Counted from the first letter of the stretch, positions 1 to 9,806 are shown. The stretch is 51,009 nucleotides of DNA from Pseudidiomarina homiensis (GCF_003987225.1 NZ_PIPX01000004.1:1-51009), one strand, 5' to 3'. Made by a program: numbers and translations. The notes: generated from the letters alone by a model not told the origin.

Positions 1-16
1 TGCTTGGCTTGATATA

Positions 17-29
17 TTGTTAAAGAACG
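17..29 (-). promoter_or_regulatory. rRNA leader boxA antitermination site
   Basis: Read on the minus strand this is CGTTCTTTAACAA, which closely matches the boxA element (TGCTCTTTAACAA) of rRNA leaders, where the Nus antitermination complex loads. The bases after it, ending at position 1, resemble the usual boxA-to-16S leader. The 16S gene itself should lie just outside the left edge of the window, transcribed leftwards. Confidence 0.85.
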
Positions 30-68
30 TTTCGCTCGGCCCTTTCGGAACTCTCGAGCGGGATGCGT

Positions 69-96
69 ATTTTACGCTTTCCCTTGTCAGCGTCAA
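69..96 (-). promoter_or_regulatory. rRNA operon promoter, proximal (P2-like)
   Basis: Minus-strand -35 TTGACG (96-91), a 16-bp spacer and -10 TAAAAT (74-69). It lies about 40 bp upstream of the boxA site, so it is the promoter nearest the rRNA genes. The arrangement matches tandem rRNA promoters in gammaproteobacteria. Confidence 0.75.
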
Positions 97-181
97 GATC
101 ATTTTTGATCTTTTTTTGCAGGCGCTACGCGCCGCTGACCGTTATCCCCTTTGGCTTTGCCCTCGGTGACAACGGCGGCGA

Positions 182-209
182 ATTATAAGGATCATTTAAC
201 TGGGTGCAA
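182..209 (-). promoter_or_regulatory. rRNA operon promoter, distal (P1-like)
   Basis: Minus-strand -35 TTGCAC (209-204), a 16-bp spacer and a perfect -10 TATAAT (187-182), followed by a GC-rich discriminator TCGCCGCC. A short spacer with a GC-rich discriminator is typical of promoters controlled by ppGpp/DksA. AT-rich sequence lies upstream and could act as an UP element. The same discriminator recurs at the ribosomal protein promoter near 9905. Confidence 0.8.
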
Positions 210-279
210 GATCTTTTTGCGAAATAAATACTGACTGCTTTTTTTTTGAACAGATTGAACGATCTTTGTCTGTTTATTG

Positions 280-307
280 TCTATAAACACTGCTAATGTT
301 CTGTAAA
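280..307 (-). promoter_or_regulatory. Possible additional upstream rRNA promoter
   Basis: Minus-strand TTTACA (307-302), a 16-bp spacer and TATAGA (285-280). It points towards the rRNA leader and sits upstream of the two stronger promoters. The match is fair but not decisive, and its discriminator is AT-rich rather than GC-rich. It lies in the 349-bp gap before the first gene. Confidence 0.3.
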
Positions 308-358
308 GCGTTTCTAAAAACAATAACAACATAACGAATCACTAGGGGTGTGCAATCG

Positions 359-1189
359 ATGAAATCAAATACAGCACTTACAATAGCGCTGGCTGTTGCC
401 TTCGGTGTAGCCTTACCAAATGCTGCACAAGCTATTACCATAAGTGACGAAATAGGTTACATAGATAGCAATAGCTACCAGCTCACCGAAGATAACAAAC
501 GCCTAGTTAATACCTATTTACGCATGTTTCGTTATTACACCAAGCGAAACTTCTCGGCCACTCGTACCGTACGCGTCCTTTTAAGCAATTACCCAGAGCA
601 TGTCGAACCTATTCTTCACGCGGCGTTTGAACGTTACCCAAAAAGCTACGAGCAAATAATCAAAGCCGCTATCGACGCTGAACCTGGTTTCACCAAAGAC
701 ATCATGGCAGTAGCTATGCACACCCAGGTCGCCAAACCTGCGGAACTCGTACGTATTGCGGTCGAAGCCGAGCCTGCTTACGCCGATGAGATTGTAGTTG
801 AAGCCAGCCGAGTAGATCCCGCTAATGTTGAAGAACTTGTTCGTGTAGCCGTTAAGGTTGAACCTGAAATGGCAGACAGTATCATGCAGTCCGCCAGCGC
901 ATCACAACCGGAGAAAGTTGAGGGAATTGTACATGCTACATTAAGTGTGTTGCCGGCAATCGGTGACTACCTAGCCAGCTCCCTATCTGACTTAATCGAC
1001 TTGATTGCTAGTGATGATGCCGAACCCTCGGCAAATGAAGTCACTTCACGAAAAGAGGCATTATCGGTGCTTAAAGGCGCGTATCGTGCTGGTATGAGCT
1101 ATCAAGAAATAGAGACCATAGCTAATGCACATGGCATTGGTGAAGAAGAAATAGCAACGGTTATTGAATCTAAAGATAGCGGGTCATAA
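359..1189 (+). CDS. Secreted protein of 15-residue helical repeats, function unknown
   Basis: I do not recognise this family. The start ATG at 359 follows an AGGGGTG ribosome site with 8-nt spacing; a GTG at 350 is in frame but too close to that site. The 276-residue product begins with a signal peptide ending near NAAQA (about residue 25), so it is probably periplasmic or secreted. Residues about 79-213 are nine consecutive 15-residue units of the form PxxxxxI/L-I/V-xxA-xxxx, with Ala at unit position 11 in seven of nine, which suggests a small alpha-solenoid. A Ser/Asp-rich linker follows, then a helical C-terminal segment (about 230-270) that looks like a small helix bundle. It stands alone between an rRNA operon transcribed the other way and a two-way terminator. 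No enzyme motif is visible. A binding or scaffold role is only a guess. Confidence 0.8.
   Translation: MKSNTALTIALAVAFGVALPNAAQAITISDEIGYIDSNSYQLTEDNKRLVNTYLRMFRYYTKRNFSATRTVRVLLSNYPEHVEPILHAAFERYPKSYEQIIKAAIDAEPGFTKDIMAVAMHTQVAKPAELVRIAVEAEPAYADEIVVEASRVDPANVEELVRVAVKVEPEMADSIMQSASASQPEKVEGIVHATLSVLPAIGDYLASSLSDLIDLIASDDAEPSANEVTSRKEALSVLKGAYRAGMSYQEIETIANAHGIGEEEIATVIESKDSGS
593..997 (+). repeat. Nine in-frame 45-bp units encoding 15-residue repeats
   Basis: Starting at a proline codon at 593, nine units of exactly 15 codons follow with no insertion or deletion. Eight begin with Pro or have Pro nearby, and positions 7 and 8 are hydrophobic throughout. The DNA has diverged between units, so this is an old protein repeat rather than a recent slippage tract. 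Confidence 0.8.
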
Positions 1190-1214
1190 TCCTTAACGCT
1201 CAAAAAACACAAAC

Positions 1215-1245
1215 AAAAAAGCCGCTCAAATGAGCGGCTTTTTTT
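1215..1245. terminator. Bidirectional intrinsic terminator
   Basis: A perfect stem GCCGCTCA / TGAGCGGC (1221-1228 with 1231-1238) is flanked by an A-run on the left and a T-run on the right. It can therefore end both the plus-strand repeat-protein transcript and the minus-strand ribosomal protein transcript after rplQ. Confidence 0.9.
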
Positions 1246-1263
1246 AATTCTCGTGAGAGAATT

Positions 1264-1665
1264 TTACTCTTCTACTGCAACTTCTTCAGCTTCAGTAGCT
1301 TCAACTTCTGGACGGTCAACTAGCTCAACATAAGCCATTGGCGCGTTATCACCAGCGCGGAAACCACACTTCATAATACGAGTGTAACCACCAGCACGTT
1401 CTTGATAACGTGGGCCAAGTTCGTTGAACAACTTACCAACCACTTCTTTGTCGCGAGTGCGAGCAAACGCCAAACGGCGGTTAGCTACGCTATCTTGCTT
1501 CGATAAAGTGATAAGCGGTTCGATCACACGACGAAGTTCTTTGGCTTTAGGAAGTGTTGTTTTAATCACTTCGTGACGCACAAGTGAGCTTGCCATGTTG
1601 CTGAACATCGCTTTGCGATGGCTGCTGTTGCGGTTGAGTTGACGACCACTCTTACGATGGCGCAT
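1264..1665 (-). CDS. rplQ: 50S ribosomal protein L17
   Basis: L17 of the large ribosomal subunit, 133 residues (E. coli 127). The N-terminus [20 protein letters not shown] is the family signature, and the C-terminus is an acidic tail rich in Glu and Val/Ala. It is the last gene of the alpha operon, 38 nt after rpoA, and is followed by the terminator near 1230. Confidence 0.98.
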   Translation of the reverse strand: MRHRKSGRQLNRNSSHRKAMFSNMASSLVRHEVIKTTLPKAKELRRVIEPLITLSKQDSVANRRLAFARTRDKEVVGKLFNELGPRYQERAGGYTRIMKCGFRAGDNAPMAYVELVDRPEVEATEAEEVAVEE

Positions 1666-1703
1666 ACCTATACCCTTCTCAGTAATTCTCTGTAAAAGAT
1701 GGT

Positions 1704-2693
1704 TTAGTCGCGATCAACAAGACTTGCTGGCGGCCAGTTTTCTAGGCGCATACCTAGAGACAAACCACGTGAGGCAAGTACGTCTTTGATCTCGGTCAGC
1801 GATTTCTTACCAAGGTTAGGAGTCTTCAACAACTCAACCTCAGTGCGCTGTACTAAATCACCAATGTACTGAATAGCTTCTGCTTTCAAACAGTTCGCAG
1901 AACGCACAGTTAATTCCAAATCGTCTACCGGACGTAACAGAATCGGATCGAATTCTGGTTTTTCTTCTTTCTCTTCCGGTTCGCTCATGTCACGCAATTC
2001 AACAAATGCTTCTAGCTGTTCAGCTAAAATAGTTGCTGCGCGGCGAATCGCTTCCTCTGGATCCAGAGTGCCATTCGTTTCCATGTCGATAACCAGTTTG
2101 TCCAAGTCGGTACGCTGTTCAACACGAGCTGAATCAACGTTGTACGCAATGCGCTCAACTGGACTGAAAGAAGCGTCGACAAGTAGAAGCCCGATCGGAC
2201 GCTCTTCATCGTCAGCGGACTGACGTGCCGAAGCTGGAACATAACCACGACCACGCTCAACTTTGATTGACATCTCAATCTCAGTATCACCTGTCAAAGT
2301 ACAGATCAGGTGGTCTGGGTTAACAATCTCGACATCACCATCAGTGGTGATATCGCCAGCCTTGACAGGGCCCGCTCCAGATTTTTTCAAGGTCAGCGTA
2401 GCTTCATCTTTACCTTCCATGGTGACTGCTAAGCCTTTAAGGTTCAGCAGAATTTCGATGACATCTTCCTGAACACCCTCTTTACTGCTGTATTCGTGTT
2501 GAACGCCGTCGATTTTTACTTCAGTCACAGCCACACCTGGCATAGATGAAAGTAAAATACGGCGCAACGCGTTGCCCAGCGTGTGACCGAAGCCACGCTC
2601 AAGAGGCTCCAACGTCACTTTTGCGTGAGTCGGGCTGATTTGTTCAATGTCGACTAGCCTTGGTTTAAGGAATTCGGTAACAGAACCCTGCAT
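1704..2693 (-). CDS. rpoA: RNA polymerase alpha subunit
   Basis: The alpha subunit dimer nucleates assembly of RNA polymerase. Its C-terminal domain binds UP elements and activators. The 329-residue length equals the E. coli protein. The N-terminal assembly domain includes the [20 protein letters not shown] motif near residue 35. After an acidic Glu/Lys linker (about 235-250) the C-terminal domain contains [12 protein letters not shown] and the [14 protein letters not shown] helix-hairpin-helix. It lies between rpsD (25 nt) and rplQ in the conserved alpha operon. Confidence 0.99.
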   Translation of the reverse strand: MQGSVTEFLKPRLVDIEQISPTHAKVTLEPLERGFGHTLGNALRRILLSSMPGVAVTEVKIDGVQHEYSSKEGVQEDVIEILLNLKGLAVTMEGKDEATLTLKKSGAGPVKAGDITTDGDVEIVNPDHLICTLTGDTEIEMSIKVERGRGYVPASARQSADDEERPIGLLLVDASFSPVERIAYNVDSARVEQRTDLDKLVIDMETNGTLDPEEAIRRAATILAEQLEAFVELRDMSEPEEKEEKPEFDPILLRPVDDLELTVRSANCLKAEAIQYIGDLVQRTEVELLKTPNLGKKSLTEIKDVLASRGLSLGMRLENWPPASLVDRD

Positions 2694-2718
2694 TGTGTCC
2701 TCTCTTTATGCTTAAGCT

Positions 2719-3339
2719 TTACTTAGAGTAAAGCTCTACGATCAACTGTTCGTTAATTTCAGCAGACAAGTCTGAACGCTCTGGAAGACGCTTAAATTGA
2801 CCTTCCATTTTGTTCGCGTCTACTTCTAACCACACTGGCTTTTCACGCTGATCAGCGAGATCCAATGCGGCGGCGATGCGCGCCTGCTTTTTCGCTTTTT
2901 CGCGAACGGACACAACATCTTCCGGACGAACTTTGAACGACGGAATGTTGACTACCTGGCCATTCACTACCACTGCTTTGTGGCTCACCAACTGACGTGC
3001 TTCAGCACGAGTTGATGCGAATCCCATGCGGTAAACGACGTTATCTAAACGTTGCTCAAGCAATTGCAGCAGGTTCTCACCAGTGTTGCCCTTAATACGG
3101 GCAGCTTCTTTGTAATAGTTACGGAATTGCTTTTCGAGTACGCCATACATACGACGAACTTTTTGCTTTTCACGTAACTGCAAACCGTAATCAGACAAAC
3201 GGCCACGACGTGCGCCGTGCTGACCCGGTGCGCTTTCGAGTTTACATTTCGTATCGATCGCGCGTACGCCGCTCTTCAAGAACAAATCTGTTCCTTCGCG
3301 ACGACTCAGTTTGAGTTTTGGACCCAAATATCTAGCCAT
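2719..3339 (-). CDS. rpsD: 30S ribosomal protein S4
   Basis: S4 binds 16S rRNA early in 30S assembly. It is also the translational repressor of the alpha operon in E. coli, acting on a leader RNA like the one found here before rpsM. At 206 residues it has the usual length. It starts [20 protein letters not shown] and contains the S4 RNA-binding domain (about 95-160, [20 protein letters not shown]). There are no zinc-binding cysteines at the N-terminus, as in the C-minus form. Confidence 0.98.
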   Translation of the reverse strand: MARYLGPKLKLSRREGTDLFLKSGVRAIDTKCKLESAPGQHGARRGRLSDYGLQLREKQKVRRMYGVLEKQFRNYYKEAARIKGNTGENLLQLLEQRLDNVVYRMGFASTRAEARQLVSHKAVVVNGQVVNIPSFKVRPEDVVSVREKAKKQARIAAALDLADQREKPVWLEVDANKMEGQFKRLPERSDLSAEINEQLIVELYSK

Positions 3340-3369
3340 GTTCTTTCTCCAACTATCGTATGGCGCCTA

Positions 3370-3759
3370 TTAAACGCGACGTTTCTTAGGCGGACGACAA
3401 CCGTTGTGAGGAATAGGCGTCACATCAGTAATGTTCGTGATGCGATAACCTACAGCGTTCAACGCGCGAATCGATGATTCGCGACCAGGACCTGGGCCCT
3501 TTACGAACACTTCTAGGTTCTTCAACCCATATTCCTTCGCCATTTCACCCGCGCGCTCAGCAGCAACCTGTGCAGCGAATGGTGTTGATTTACGTGAACC
3601 ACGGAAACCAGAACCACCTGCAGTTGCCCATGCTAACGCGTTACCTTGACGGTCAGTGATGGTCACAATGGTGTTATTGAAAGATGCATGGATGTGAGCC
3701 ATGCCATCAGCGACTTGCTTTTTAACGCGCTTACGAGTACGAGTTGGTTGTTTAGCCAT
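3370..3759 (-). CDS. rpsK: 30S ribosomal protein S11
   Basis: S11 lies on the platform of the small subunit near the mRNA exit region. The 129-residue product carries the family motifs [15 protein letters not shown] near the N-terminus and the basic tail [15 protein letters not shown]. It is 11 nt downstream of rpsM and 30 nt upstream of rpsD, in standard alpha-operon order. Confidence 0.98.
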   Translation of the reverse strand: MAKQPTRTRKRVKKQVADGMAHIHASFNNTIVTITDRQGNALAWATAGGSGFRGSRKSTPFAAQVAAERAGEMAKEYGLKNLEVFVKGPGPGRESSIRALNAVGYRITNITDVTPIPHNGCRPPKKRRV

Positions 3760-3770
3760 TGCTCAACTCC

Positions 3771-4127
3771 TTACTTCTTAATTGGTTTACGCGGACCTTT
3801 ACGGGTGCGCGCATTAGTTTTAGTGCGCTGTCCACGTAGAGGCAAGCCACGACGATGACGAAGGCCACGGAAACATCCGAGGTCCATCAAGCGTTTGATA
3901 TTCATAGAAACTTCACGACGTAGGTCGCCTTCTACAGCGAATTTACCTACTGCTTCGCGAAGCAGATCTAGTTTTTCTTCTGACAAAGAGCCGATCGTAG
4001 TATCTTCCGCGATACCCACTGCAGCAAGAATGTGCTTTGAGCGGGTACGGCCGATACCGTAGATCGCAGTCAAGGCAATGACTGCATGCTTATTGTCAGG
4101 AACGTTAATGCCAGCGATACGGGCCAC
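3771..4127 (-). CDS. rpsM: 30S ribosomal protein S13 (GTG start)
   Basis: S13 sits in the 30S head and contacts tRNA and the 50S subunit. I place the start at the GTG at 4127, giving 118 residues beginning [10 protein letters not shown], the same length as E. coli. An in-frame GTG two codons upstream (4133) lies only 2 nt from the AGGAG site, whereas 4127 has an 8-nt spacing. The H2TH region and basic tail ([21 protein letters not shown] region) are intact. It is the first gene of the alpha operon, and the conserved S4-responsive leader lies just upstream. E. coli rpsM also starts with GTG, which fits translational repression at this site. Confidence 0.97.
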   Translation of the reverse strand: MARIAGINVPDNKHAVIALTAIYGIGRTRSKHILAAVGIAEDTTIGSLSEEKLDLLREAVGKFAVEGDLRREVSMNIKRLMDLGCFRGLRHRRGLPLRGQRTKTNARTRKGPRKPIKK

Positions 4128-4195
4128 TAACACGTCTCCTATAGTTTATGGGTGACCGGATTTGAAAAGCCCGTTAGGATACTCAACCGGTCGCC
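4128..4195 (-). promoter_or_regulatory. Alpha operon leader, S4-binding translational operator
   Basis: On the minus strand the leader contains GAGTATCCT, then ACGGGCTTTTCA, then the ribosome site and GTG start. This order closely matches the E. coli alpha operon leader, which folds into a pseudoknot bound by S4. An outer stem GACCGG (4192-4187) pairs with CCGGTC (4159-4154). By homology, excess S4 should block rpsM translation and, by coupling, that of rpsK, rpsD and probably rplQ. Confidence 0.85.
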
Positions 4196-4215
4196 AATTT
4201 GCAAACATATCAAAG

Positions 4216-4245
4216 CCGCAGCCAAGAAATTTTTCTAGGCTGCGG
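4216..4245 (-). terminator. Hairpin between spc and alpha operons
   Basis: Minus-strand stem CCGCAGCC (4245-4238) pairs with GGCTGCGG (4223-4216) around an AT-rich 14-nt loop, followed by CTTTGAT. It may be a weak terminator or attenuator between rpmJ and rpsM. The lack of a real U-run makes full termination unlikely. Confidence 0.4.
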
Positions 4246-4259
4246 GCTTCTTTCTCGAA

Positions 4260-4373
4260 TTAACCTTGCCGTTGCTTGTGCTTAGGGTCACTGCAAATTA
4301 CACGCACAACACCGTTGCGCTTGATAACTTTACAGTTACGGCAGATTTTCTTCACGGAAGCACGAACTTTCAT
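4260..4373 (-). CDS. rpmJ: 50S ribosomal protein L36
   Basis: A 37-codon gene starting [19 protein letters not shown] and ending KHKQRQG. It is the zinc-binding form of L36: Cys11, Cys14, Cys27 and His32 make up the ribbon. It lies just downstream of secY, its usual place at the end of the spc operon. Bacteria often also carry a zinc-free paralogue expressed under zinc starvation; none is present in this window. Confidence 0.96.
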   Translation of the reverse strand: MKVRASVKKICRNCKVIKRNGVVRVICSDPKHKQRQG

Positions 4374-4398
4374 TGCTACACTCCGTAATTATCCAACC

Positions 4399-5727
4399 TT
4401 AACGGCCGAAGCCTTTAAGATTAGCTTTTTTCAGGACCGAGTCATACTGATGCGACATCAGATGAGTCTGGACCTGCGCCATAAAATCCATGATAACTAC
4501 AACGATAATCAGTAGTGATGTACCGCCGAAGTAGAACTGAACGTTCCATGCAATCATCATGAACTCAGGAACCAAACAGACAAAGGTAATGTACAGCGCG
4601 CCCGCAAGCGTCAACCGGGTCATTACTTTATCGATGTAACGTGAGGTTTGCTCACCTGGACGAATACCAGGGATAAACGCTCCCGACTTCTTCAAGTTAT
4701 CTGCTGTCTCGCGCGGATTGAAAACCAACGCGGTATAGAAGAAACAGAAGAAGATAATTGCCGCTGCATAAAGCATCACGTACAAAGGCTGACCTGGTGA
4801 CAATGTCAACGACAGCTCTTGTAAGAAGTTAGCTACCATGCCCTCGCCTTGGCCAAACCAAGTTGCGATAGTGCTTGGGAACAAAATAATGCTCGATGCA
4901 AAAATTGGCGGAATTACACCAGCCATATTAACTTTCAATGGCAAGTGTGTACTTTGCGCCGCAAAGACTTTACGACCTTGCTGACGTTTCGCGTAGTTTA
5001 CCACAATTCGGCGCTGACCGCGCTCCACAAAAACTACGAAATACGTCACGGCGAAAACAATCACACCAATCAGCAATAACAACAATAAATGTAAGTCACC
5101 TTGACGTGCTTGCTCAGCCGTTTGCCCAATGGCAGACGGTAGGCCCGCAACAATACCGGTGAAAATAAGAATAGAGATACCGTTACCAATCCCACGTTCA
5201 GTGATCTGCTCACCAAGCCACATCAGGAACATTGTTCCCGTGACTAAGCTCACAACCGCTGTAAAGTAGAATCCGAAACCGGGATCAATAACGAGTCCTG
5301 GCATCAGACTTGGTAAGCCAGTGGCAATACCAATTGACTGGAATGTTGCGAGTACCAAGGTACCCCAACGCGTGTATTGGCTAATCTTACGACGACCTGC
5401 TTCACCTTCTTTCTTAAGCTCAGCCAAACGTGGATGAACCACCGAGGCTAACTGCATAATAATCGATGCGGTGATGTACGGCATGATACCCAAAGCGAAT
5501 ACCGATGCACGTTCAAGTGCACCACCGCTGAACATGTTAAACATGGCAACGATGGTGTCTTTTTGCTGGTCAAATAATTGCGCCAATACAGCGGCATCAA
5601 TACCAGGAATAGGCACAAAGGAGCCCGCACGGAACACGATCAACGCGCCGAGTACAAACAGCAGGCGTCGTTTTAGTTCCGAGGTGCCGCCTTGAGCTCT
5701 GTTAGATTCCAATCCTGGTTTAGCCAT
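4399..5727 (-). CDS. secY: Protein translocase channel subunit SecY
   Basis: The ten-helix channel of the SecYEG translocon in the inner membrane. The 442-residue product has the usual length. It begins with a cytosolic segment [14 protein letters not shown] and has the first helix around residues 22-40. The plug region [22 protein letters not shown] is at about 64-85, and the cytosolic loop [12 protein letters not shown] at about 180-190. It follows rplO by 5 nt, so expression is coupled to ribosome synthesis. Confidence 0.99.
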   Translation of the reverse strand: MAKPGLESNRAQGGTSELKRRLLFVLGALIVFRAGSFVPIPGIDAAVLAQLFDQQKDTIVAMFNMFSGGALERASVFALGIMPYITASIIMQLASVVHPRLAELKKEGEAGRRKISQYTRWGTLVLATFQSIGIATGLPSLMPGLVIDPGFGFYFTAVVSLVTGTMFLMWLGEQITERGIGNGISILIFTGIVAGLPSAIGQTAEQARQGDLHLLLLLLIGVIVFAVTYFVVFVERGQRRIVVNYAKRQQGRKVFAAQSTHLPLKVNMAGVIPPIFASSIILFPSTIATWFGQGEGMVANFLQELSLTLSPGQPLYVMLYAAAIIFFCFFYTALVFNPRETADNLKKSGAFIPGIRPGEQTSRYIDKVMTRLTLAGALYITFVCLVPEFMMIAWNVQFYFGGTSLLIIVVVIMDFMAQVQTHLMSHQYDSVLKKANLKGFGR

Positions 5728-5732
5728 TTGCT

Positions 5733-6167
5733 CTATCCTTCGATTTTGCCGCCAGCGGCTTCAATAGCTTCGCGGGCGCCTTTGGTGACCTTGATGCCTT
5801 GTACTGTAACAGCACGATTGATTTCGCCTGACTTGATTACTTTAACGAACAGAATGTCGTTACGAATCAAACCAGCTTCTTTCAAGCTCGCCATGTTAAC
5901 AGTATCACCAGCAACTTTCGCTACTTCAGCAAGGTTTACTTCTGCAGTCACGAATGACTTACGTGAAGTAAAACCAAACTTCGGCAAGCGACGTTGGATT
6001 GGCATTTGGCCGCCTTCAAAACCTGGCTTCACAGAACCGCCTGAGCGAGACTTTTGACCTTTATGGCCACGTCCACCAGTTTTTCCTAAGCCTGAGCCAA
6101 TACCACGTCCAAGACGTTTTTTGCTGGTTTTAGCACCAGGTGCAGGGGAGAGTGAGTTCAAGAACAT
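5733..6167 (-). CDS. rplO: 50S ribosomal protein L15
   Basis: L15 is a late-assembly protein of the large subunit. The 144-residue product has the Gly/Lys-rich N-terminal extension ([20 protein letters not shown], about 20-40) that threads into 23S rRNA, and the usual globular C-terminus ending [11 protein letters not shown]. It sits 4 nt after rpmD and immediately before secY, the standard spc order. Confidence 0.98.
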   Translation of the reverse strand: MFLNSLSPAPGAKTSKKRLGRGIGSGLGKTGGRGHKGQKSRSGGSVKPGFEGGQMPIQRRLPKFGFTSRKSFVTAEVNLAEVAKVAGDTVNMASLKEAGLIRNDILFVKVIKSGEINRAVTVQGIKVTKGAREAIEAAGGKIEG

Positions 6168-6171
6168 CGTA

Positions 6172-6354
6172 TTAGTCCTCCACCTTTACCATGTAAGTGA
6201 CTTGGTTCACCATGCCGCGGACGGCTGGAGTATCTTCCAGCTCGACCGTGTGACCAATGCGGCGTAGACCAAGACCACGTAGAGTAGCTTTGTGCTTCGG
6301 CAAACGACCGATGCTGCTACGCGTCTGTGTTACTTTGATTGTCTTATTCGCCAT
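6172..6354 (-). CDS. rpmD: 50S ribosomal protein L30
   Basis: A 60-residue L30, the usual bacterial length. It contains [20 protein letters not shown] and [20 protein letters not shown], both typical of the family. It lies 6 nt after rpsE and 4 nt before rplO. Confidence 0.97.
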   Translation of the reverse strand: MANKTIKVTQTRSSIGRLPKHKATLRGLGLRRIGHTVELEDTPAVRGMVNQVTYMVKVED

Positions 6355-6360
6355 TGTTCA

Positions 6361-6867
6361 CTACCCCAAAATGTCTTCAACGCGCAATCCACGCTTAGCC
6401 GCCACTTGATCTGGCGACTTCATGTTGTGAAGTGCCTTGATAGTTGCACGTACAACGTTGATTGGGTTGGTTGAACCATATGCTTTTGACAGCACGTTGT
6501 GCACGCCTGCTACTTCAAGTACTGCACGCATCGCACCACCGGCGATGATACCTGTACCTTCAGAGGCTGGCTGCATGAATACCTGTGAACCTGAGTGACG
6601 GCCTTTTACAGGATGTTGCAAAGTGTCGCCTTTCAGCTGCACGGTTACCATGTTGCGACGCGCTTTTTCCATTGCTTTTTGAATAGCAGCTGGAACTTCG
6701 CGAGCTTTACCGTAACCGAAACCCACTTTACCCTGACCATCACCAACCACAGTGAGTGCAGTGAAGCTAAAGATACGACCACCTTTAACTACTTTTGCTA
6801 CACGGTTTACTGTGATTAGCTTTTCTTGCAGGTCACTTTGTTGAGCTTCTACATTTGCATTTGCCAT
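6361..6867 (-). CDS. rpsE: 30S ribosomal protein S5
   Basis: S5 helps decoding accuracy and mRNA entry on the small subunit. The 168-residue product has the N-terminal double-stranded-RNA-binding fold ([19 protein letters not shown] and [16 protein letters not shown], about 15-65) and the C-terminal domain with the [15 protein letters not shown] motif. It is 9 nt after rplR and 6 nt before rpmD. Confidence 0.98.
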   Translation of the reverse strand: MANANVEAQQSDLQEKLITVNRVAKVVKGGRIFSFTALTVVGDGQGKVGFGYGKAREVPAAIQKAMEKARRNMVTVQLKGDTLQHPVKGRHSGSQVFMQPASEGTGIIAGGAMRAVLEVAGVHNVLSKAYGSTNPINVVRATIKALHNMKSPDQVAAKRGLRVEDILG

Positions 6868-6876
6868 GTTCGTCTC

Positions 6877-7230
6877 CTAGAACTGAAGTCCAGCTTCACG
6901 AGCTGCGTCAGCTAAAGCTGCAACGCGACCGTGATAACGGAAACCACTGCGATCGAAAGCAACATCTTTAATGCCTTTCTCAATCGCCCGTTCAGCGATC
7001 AGCTTACCAACTGTTTTAGCTGCATCGACGTTACCAGTTGCTTTAACCGCGTCTTTGACTGCTTTTTCAACTGTTGAAGCTGAAGCTAGTACTTCAGAAC
7101 CGTTCGGTGCAATGAGCTGTGCGTAAATATGCCGTGGTGTACGGTGAACGACCAGGCGGTTTGCACCCAACTCAAGCATTTTCTTACGTGCGCGAGTTGC
7201 GCGGCGTAAGCGAGCTGTTTTCTTGTCCAT
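6877..7230 (-). CDS. rplR: 50S ribosomal protein L18
   Basis: L18 binds 5S rRNA together with L5 and L25. The product is 117 residues, as in E. coli, with the basic N-terminus [18 protein letters not shown] and the conserved end [21 protein letters not shown] region. It lies 9 nt after rplF. Confidence 0.98.
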   Translation of the reverse strand: MDKKTARLRRATRARKKMLELGANRLVVHRTPRHIYAQLIAPNGSEVLASASTVEKAVKDAVKATGNVDAAKTVGKLIAERAIEKGIKDVAFDRSGFRYHGRVAALADAAREAGLQF

Positions 7231-7239
7231 CGTCTTACC

Positions 7240-7773
7240 TTACTTTTTCTTGGCTTCTTTACGGCGCACTTGCTCATCGGCATAACGTACACCCTTACCT
7301 TTGTAAGGTTCAGGCTTACGGTACGCGCGAATGTTAGCGGCAACTTGGCCAACTAACTGCTTGTCTACACCTTTAACGACTACTTCAGTTTGTGTTGGGA
7401 CTTCGATAGTAATTCCCTGCGGGATATCGAACTCAACAGGATGAGAGAAGCCTAAAGTTAAGTTGAGTTTAGAACCGGCAGTATTTGCACGGTAACCAAC
7501 ACCAACTAACTGCAGCTTACGCTCATAACCTTGCGCAACACCAACCACCATGTTTTGTAGTAACGCGCGCGCTGTACCCGCTTGAGCAGTTGCATTTGCA
7601 ACGCCTTCACGAGGGATAGTACGCAATACGTTGTCTTCTTGTACAAGTTCGACAGCGTCGTTAACTACACGGCTCAATGAGCCTTTGGCACCTTTAATTG
7701 TCACTTCCTGGCCATTTAGCGTAACTTCAACGCCAGCAGGAATGGCAATAGGTGCTTTAGCAACTCGTGACAT
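7240..7773 (-). CDS. rplF: 50S ribosomal protein L6
   Basis: L6 lies near the sarcin-ricin loop and the factor-binding site. At 177 residues it equals E. coli L6. The start [17 protein letters not shown] and the C-terminal signature [14 protein letters not shown] are both present. It is 14 nt after rpsH and 9 nt before rplR. Confidence 0.98.
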   Translation of the reverse strand: MSRVAKAPIAIPAGVEVTLNGQEVTIKGAKGSLSRVVNDAVELVQEDNVLRTIPREGVANATAQAGTARALLQNMVVGVAQGYERKLQLVGVGYRANTAGSKLNLTLGFSHPVEFDIPQGITIEVPTQTEVVVKGVDKQLVGQVAANIRAYRKPEPYKGKGVRYADEQVRRKEAKKK

Positions 7774-7787
7774 TTCCTAACTCCTCG

Positions 7788-8180
7788 TTACGCTACGTAA
7801 CCGATAACTTCACCGCCAAGACCCGCTTTGCGAGCGGCGCGGTCGGTCATCAGGCCTTTAGAAGTTGAGACGACAGCCACACCTAAACCACCCATAACTT
7901 TAGGTAGTTCGTTGCGTTTCTTGTAGATACGCAGACCAGGGCGACTTACGCGCTCAATTGATTCGATAACAGGCTTGCCTTCAAAGTATTTCAACGTTAC
8001 TTCTAGTTCAGCTTTCACTTCACCAGATACGCTGAAATCCGCGATATAACCTTCTTCTTTCAGAACTTGGGCAATAGCCACTTTCTGTTTTGAAGCAGGC
8101 ATGCGCACGGCGACTTTGTTAGCACCCTGAGCGTTGCGGATGCGAGTGAACATATCCGCAATTGGATCTTGCATGCTCAT
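7788..8180 (-). CDS. rpsH: 30S ribosomal protein S8
   Basis: S8 binds the central domain of 16S rRNA. In E. coli it also represses translation of the spc operon at a site near rplE. The 130-residue product starts [18 protein letters not shown] and ends with the family motif [20 protein letters not shown]. It is 26 nt after rpsN. I did not find a clear S8-binding mimic in the spacers around rplE by eye. Confidence 0.98.
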   Translation of the reverse strand: MSMQDPIADMFTRIRNAQGANKVAVRMPASKQKVAIAQVLKEEGYIADFSVSGEVKAELEVTLKYFEGKPVIESIERVSRPGLRIYKKRNELPKVMGGLGVAVVSTSKGLMTDRAARKAGLGGEVIGYVA

Positions 8181-8206
8181 ATTTGCTTTCTCCCGTGACT
8201 CGTGGC

Positions 8207-8512
8207 TTACCAGCTAGCTTTTTTCAAGCCAGGAATTTCACCGCGCATCGCTTTCTCACGAACTTTGATTCGGCTCATACCGAATTTACGTAAGAAACCG
8301 TGAGGGCGGCCTGTAACGCGGCAGCGATTACGCTGACGGCTAGGGCTTGAATCACGCGGGAGACTTTGCAATTTCAGCACGGCTTCCCAACGCTCTTCAT
8401 CCGAAGTATTCGGATCGCTGATCACAGCTTTAAGTGCGATGCGTTTCTCTGCGTATTTAGCTGCAAGCTTTTGACGCTTGAGCTCACGCATTTTCATTGC
8501 TTCTTTAGCCAT
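8207..8512 (-). CDS. rpsN: 30S ribosomal protein S14
   Basis: S14 of the long, zinc-free form: 101 residues with no CxxC pairs. The conserved block [20 protein letters not shown] is near the C-terminus, ending PGLKKASW. It lies 11 nt after rplE. Confidence 0.98.
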   Translation of the reverse strand: MAKEAMKMRELKRQKLAAKYAEKRIALKAVISDPNTSDEERWEAVLKLQSLPRDSSPSRQRNRCRVTGRPHGFLRKFGMSRIKVREKAMRGEIPGLKKASW

Positions 8513-8523
8513 AACTCTACACC

Positions 8524-9063
8524 TTACTTCTTGAACGGGAAGTTAAAGGCAGCGAGCAAAGCGCGAGCTTCGTCATCAGTGCCTGCAGTAGTTGTGATAG
8601 TGATATCCAAACCACGAACCCGATCAACTTTATCAAAGTCGATTTCAGGGAAAATGATTTGCTCACGCACACCCATACTATAATTTCCACGTCCGTCGAA
8701 TGATTTAGGGTTCAAACCACGGAAGTCACGAACACGAGGAATTGCAATAGAGATTAAACGCTCTAAGAAATCCCACATACGCTCGCCACGCAGAGTCACT
8801 TTACAGCCAATTGGGTAGCCTTCACGGATTTTGAAGCCAGCGACAGATTTACGAGCAACGGTACGAACTGGGCGTTGACCAGAAATAGCTTCTAGGTCAG
8901 CCACTGCGTTGTCGAGAATCTTTTTGTCAGCCAGAGCTTCACCAACACCCATGTTAAGGGTGATTTTCTCAATCCGAGGGACTTGCATGACGCTGTTGTA
9001 GCTGAACTGTTTAACCAGCTCAGGAACTACTGATTCTTTGTAAAAATCATGCAGTTTCGCCAT
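8524..9063 (-). CDS. rplE: 50S ribosomal protein L5
   Basis: L5 binds 5S rRNA and contacts P-site tRNA. The product is 179 residues, as in E. coli. Typical blocks are [18 protein letters not shown] (about 26-43), [20 protein letters not shown] and [18 protein letters not shown]. It is 21 nt after rplX. Confidence 0.98.
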   Translation of the reverse strand: MAKLHDFYKESVVPELVKQFSYNSVMQVPRIEKITLNMGVGEALADKKILDNAVADLEAISGQRPVRTVARKSVAGFKIREGYPIGCKVTLRGERMWDFLERLISIAIPRVRDFRGLNPKSFDGRGNYSMGVREQIIFPEIDFDKVDRVRGLDITITTTAGTDDEARALLAAFNFPFKK

Positions 9064-9084
9064 CGTAAAACTCCAAATTAAAAA

Positions 9085-9399
9085 TTAAATGATTGCGTTG
9101 TTCGACTTGAAGAAACGAACTTTTTTGCCGTCTTCAAGTTTGAAACCAACACGATCTGCTTTACCAGTCTCTGGGTTATAAACCGCTACGTTAGAAACGT
9201 CGATTGAAGCTTCTTGCTCAATCACACCGCCAGCAACGCCAAGAGCCGGGTTCGGCTTCTGATGTTTCTTCACGATGTTTACGCCTTCAACGAAAACACG
9301 ATTTTTAGCGGTGTCGACTTTCAGCACTTTACCACGCTTGCCTTTGTCTTTACCTGCCAGGACTACTACTTCGTCATCACGTTTGATTTTTGCCGCCAT
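9085..9399 (-). CDS. rplX: 50S ribosomal protein L24
   Basis: L24 starts assembly of the large subunit. I use the ATG at 9399, giving 104 residues beginning [25 protein letters not shown] lies 6 nt upstream, and the longer reading frame to 9438 would overlap rplN with no family support. The KOW motif is visible at [17 protein letters not shown]. Confidence 0.97.
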   Translation of the reverse strand: MAAKIKRDDEVVVLAGKDKGKRGKVLKVDTAKNRVFVEGVNIVKKHQKPNPALGVAGGVIEQEASIDVSNVAVYNPETGKADRVGFKLEDGKKVRFFKSNNAII

Positions 9400-9409
9400 A
9401 ACTGACTCC

Positions 9410-9778
9410 TTACAGTACTTCTGGTGCCAGAGAAACAATCTTCATAAATTGCTCTGAGCGCAATTCACGAGTCACTGGTCCAAAGATACGAGTGCCAATT
9501 GGCTGTTGGTTGTTATTCAACAATACAGCCGCGTTGCGGTCAAAACGGATGACTGACCCGTCTTGACGACGGACGCCTTTTCTGGTGCGAACGACCACCG
9601 CATTAACTACATCACCTTTCTTCACTTTGCCGCGAGGAATCGCTTCTTTAACAGAAACTTTGATGATGTCGCCAATGTTTGCGTACCGGCGGTGCGAGCC
9701 ACCCAGAACCTTAATACATTGTACGCTGCGTGCGCCCGAGTTATCGGCCACTTCCAGTGTAGTTTGCATTTGGATCAT
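9410..9778 (-). CDS. rplN: 50S ribosomal protein L14
   Basis: L14 sits at the subunit interface near L19. The 122-residue product begins [20 protein letters not shown] and contains the conserved [18 protein letters not shown]. It is the first gene of the spc operon, preceded by a CGGAG ribosome site and the leader and promoter at 9807-9913. The rpsQ, rpmC and rplP genes that usually precede it are absent here. Confidence 0.98.
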   Translation of the reverse strand: MIQMQTTLEVADNSGARSVQCIKVLGGSHRRYANIGDIIKVSVKEAIPRGKVKKGDVVNAVVVRTRKGVRRQDGSVIRFDRNAAVLLNNNQQPIGTRIFGPVTRELRSEQFMKIVSLAPEVL

Positions 9779-9806
9779 TGCAGTGCTCCGCTTGATTAAT
9801 TAAACA

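Noticed and set aside
4276-4515. 79-codon plus-strand frame across rpmJ and the end of secY
   Set aside because: It is antisense to two certain genes (rpmJ and secY), with no ribosome site or coding character. The real small gene here is rpmJ on the minus strand.
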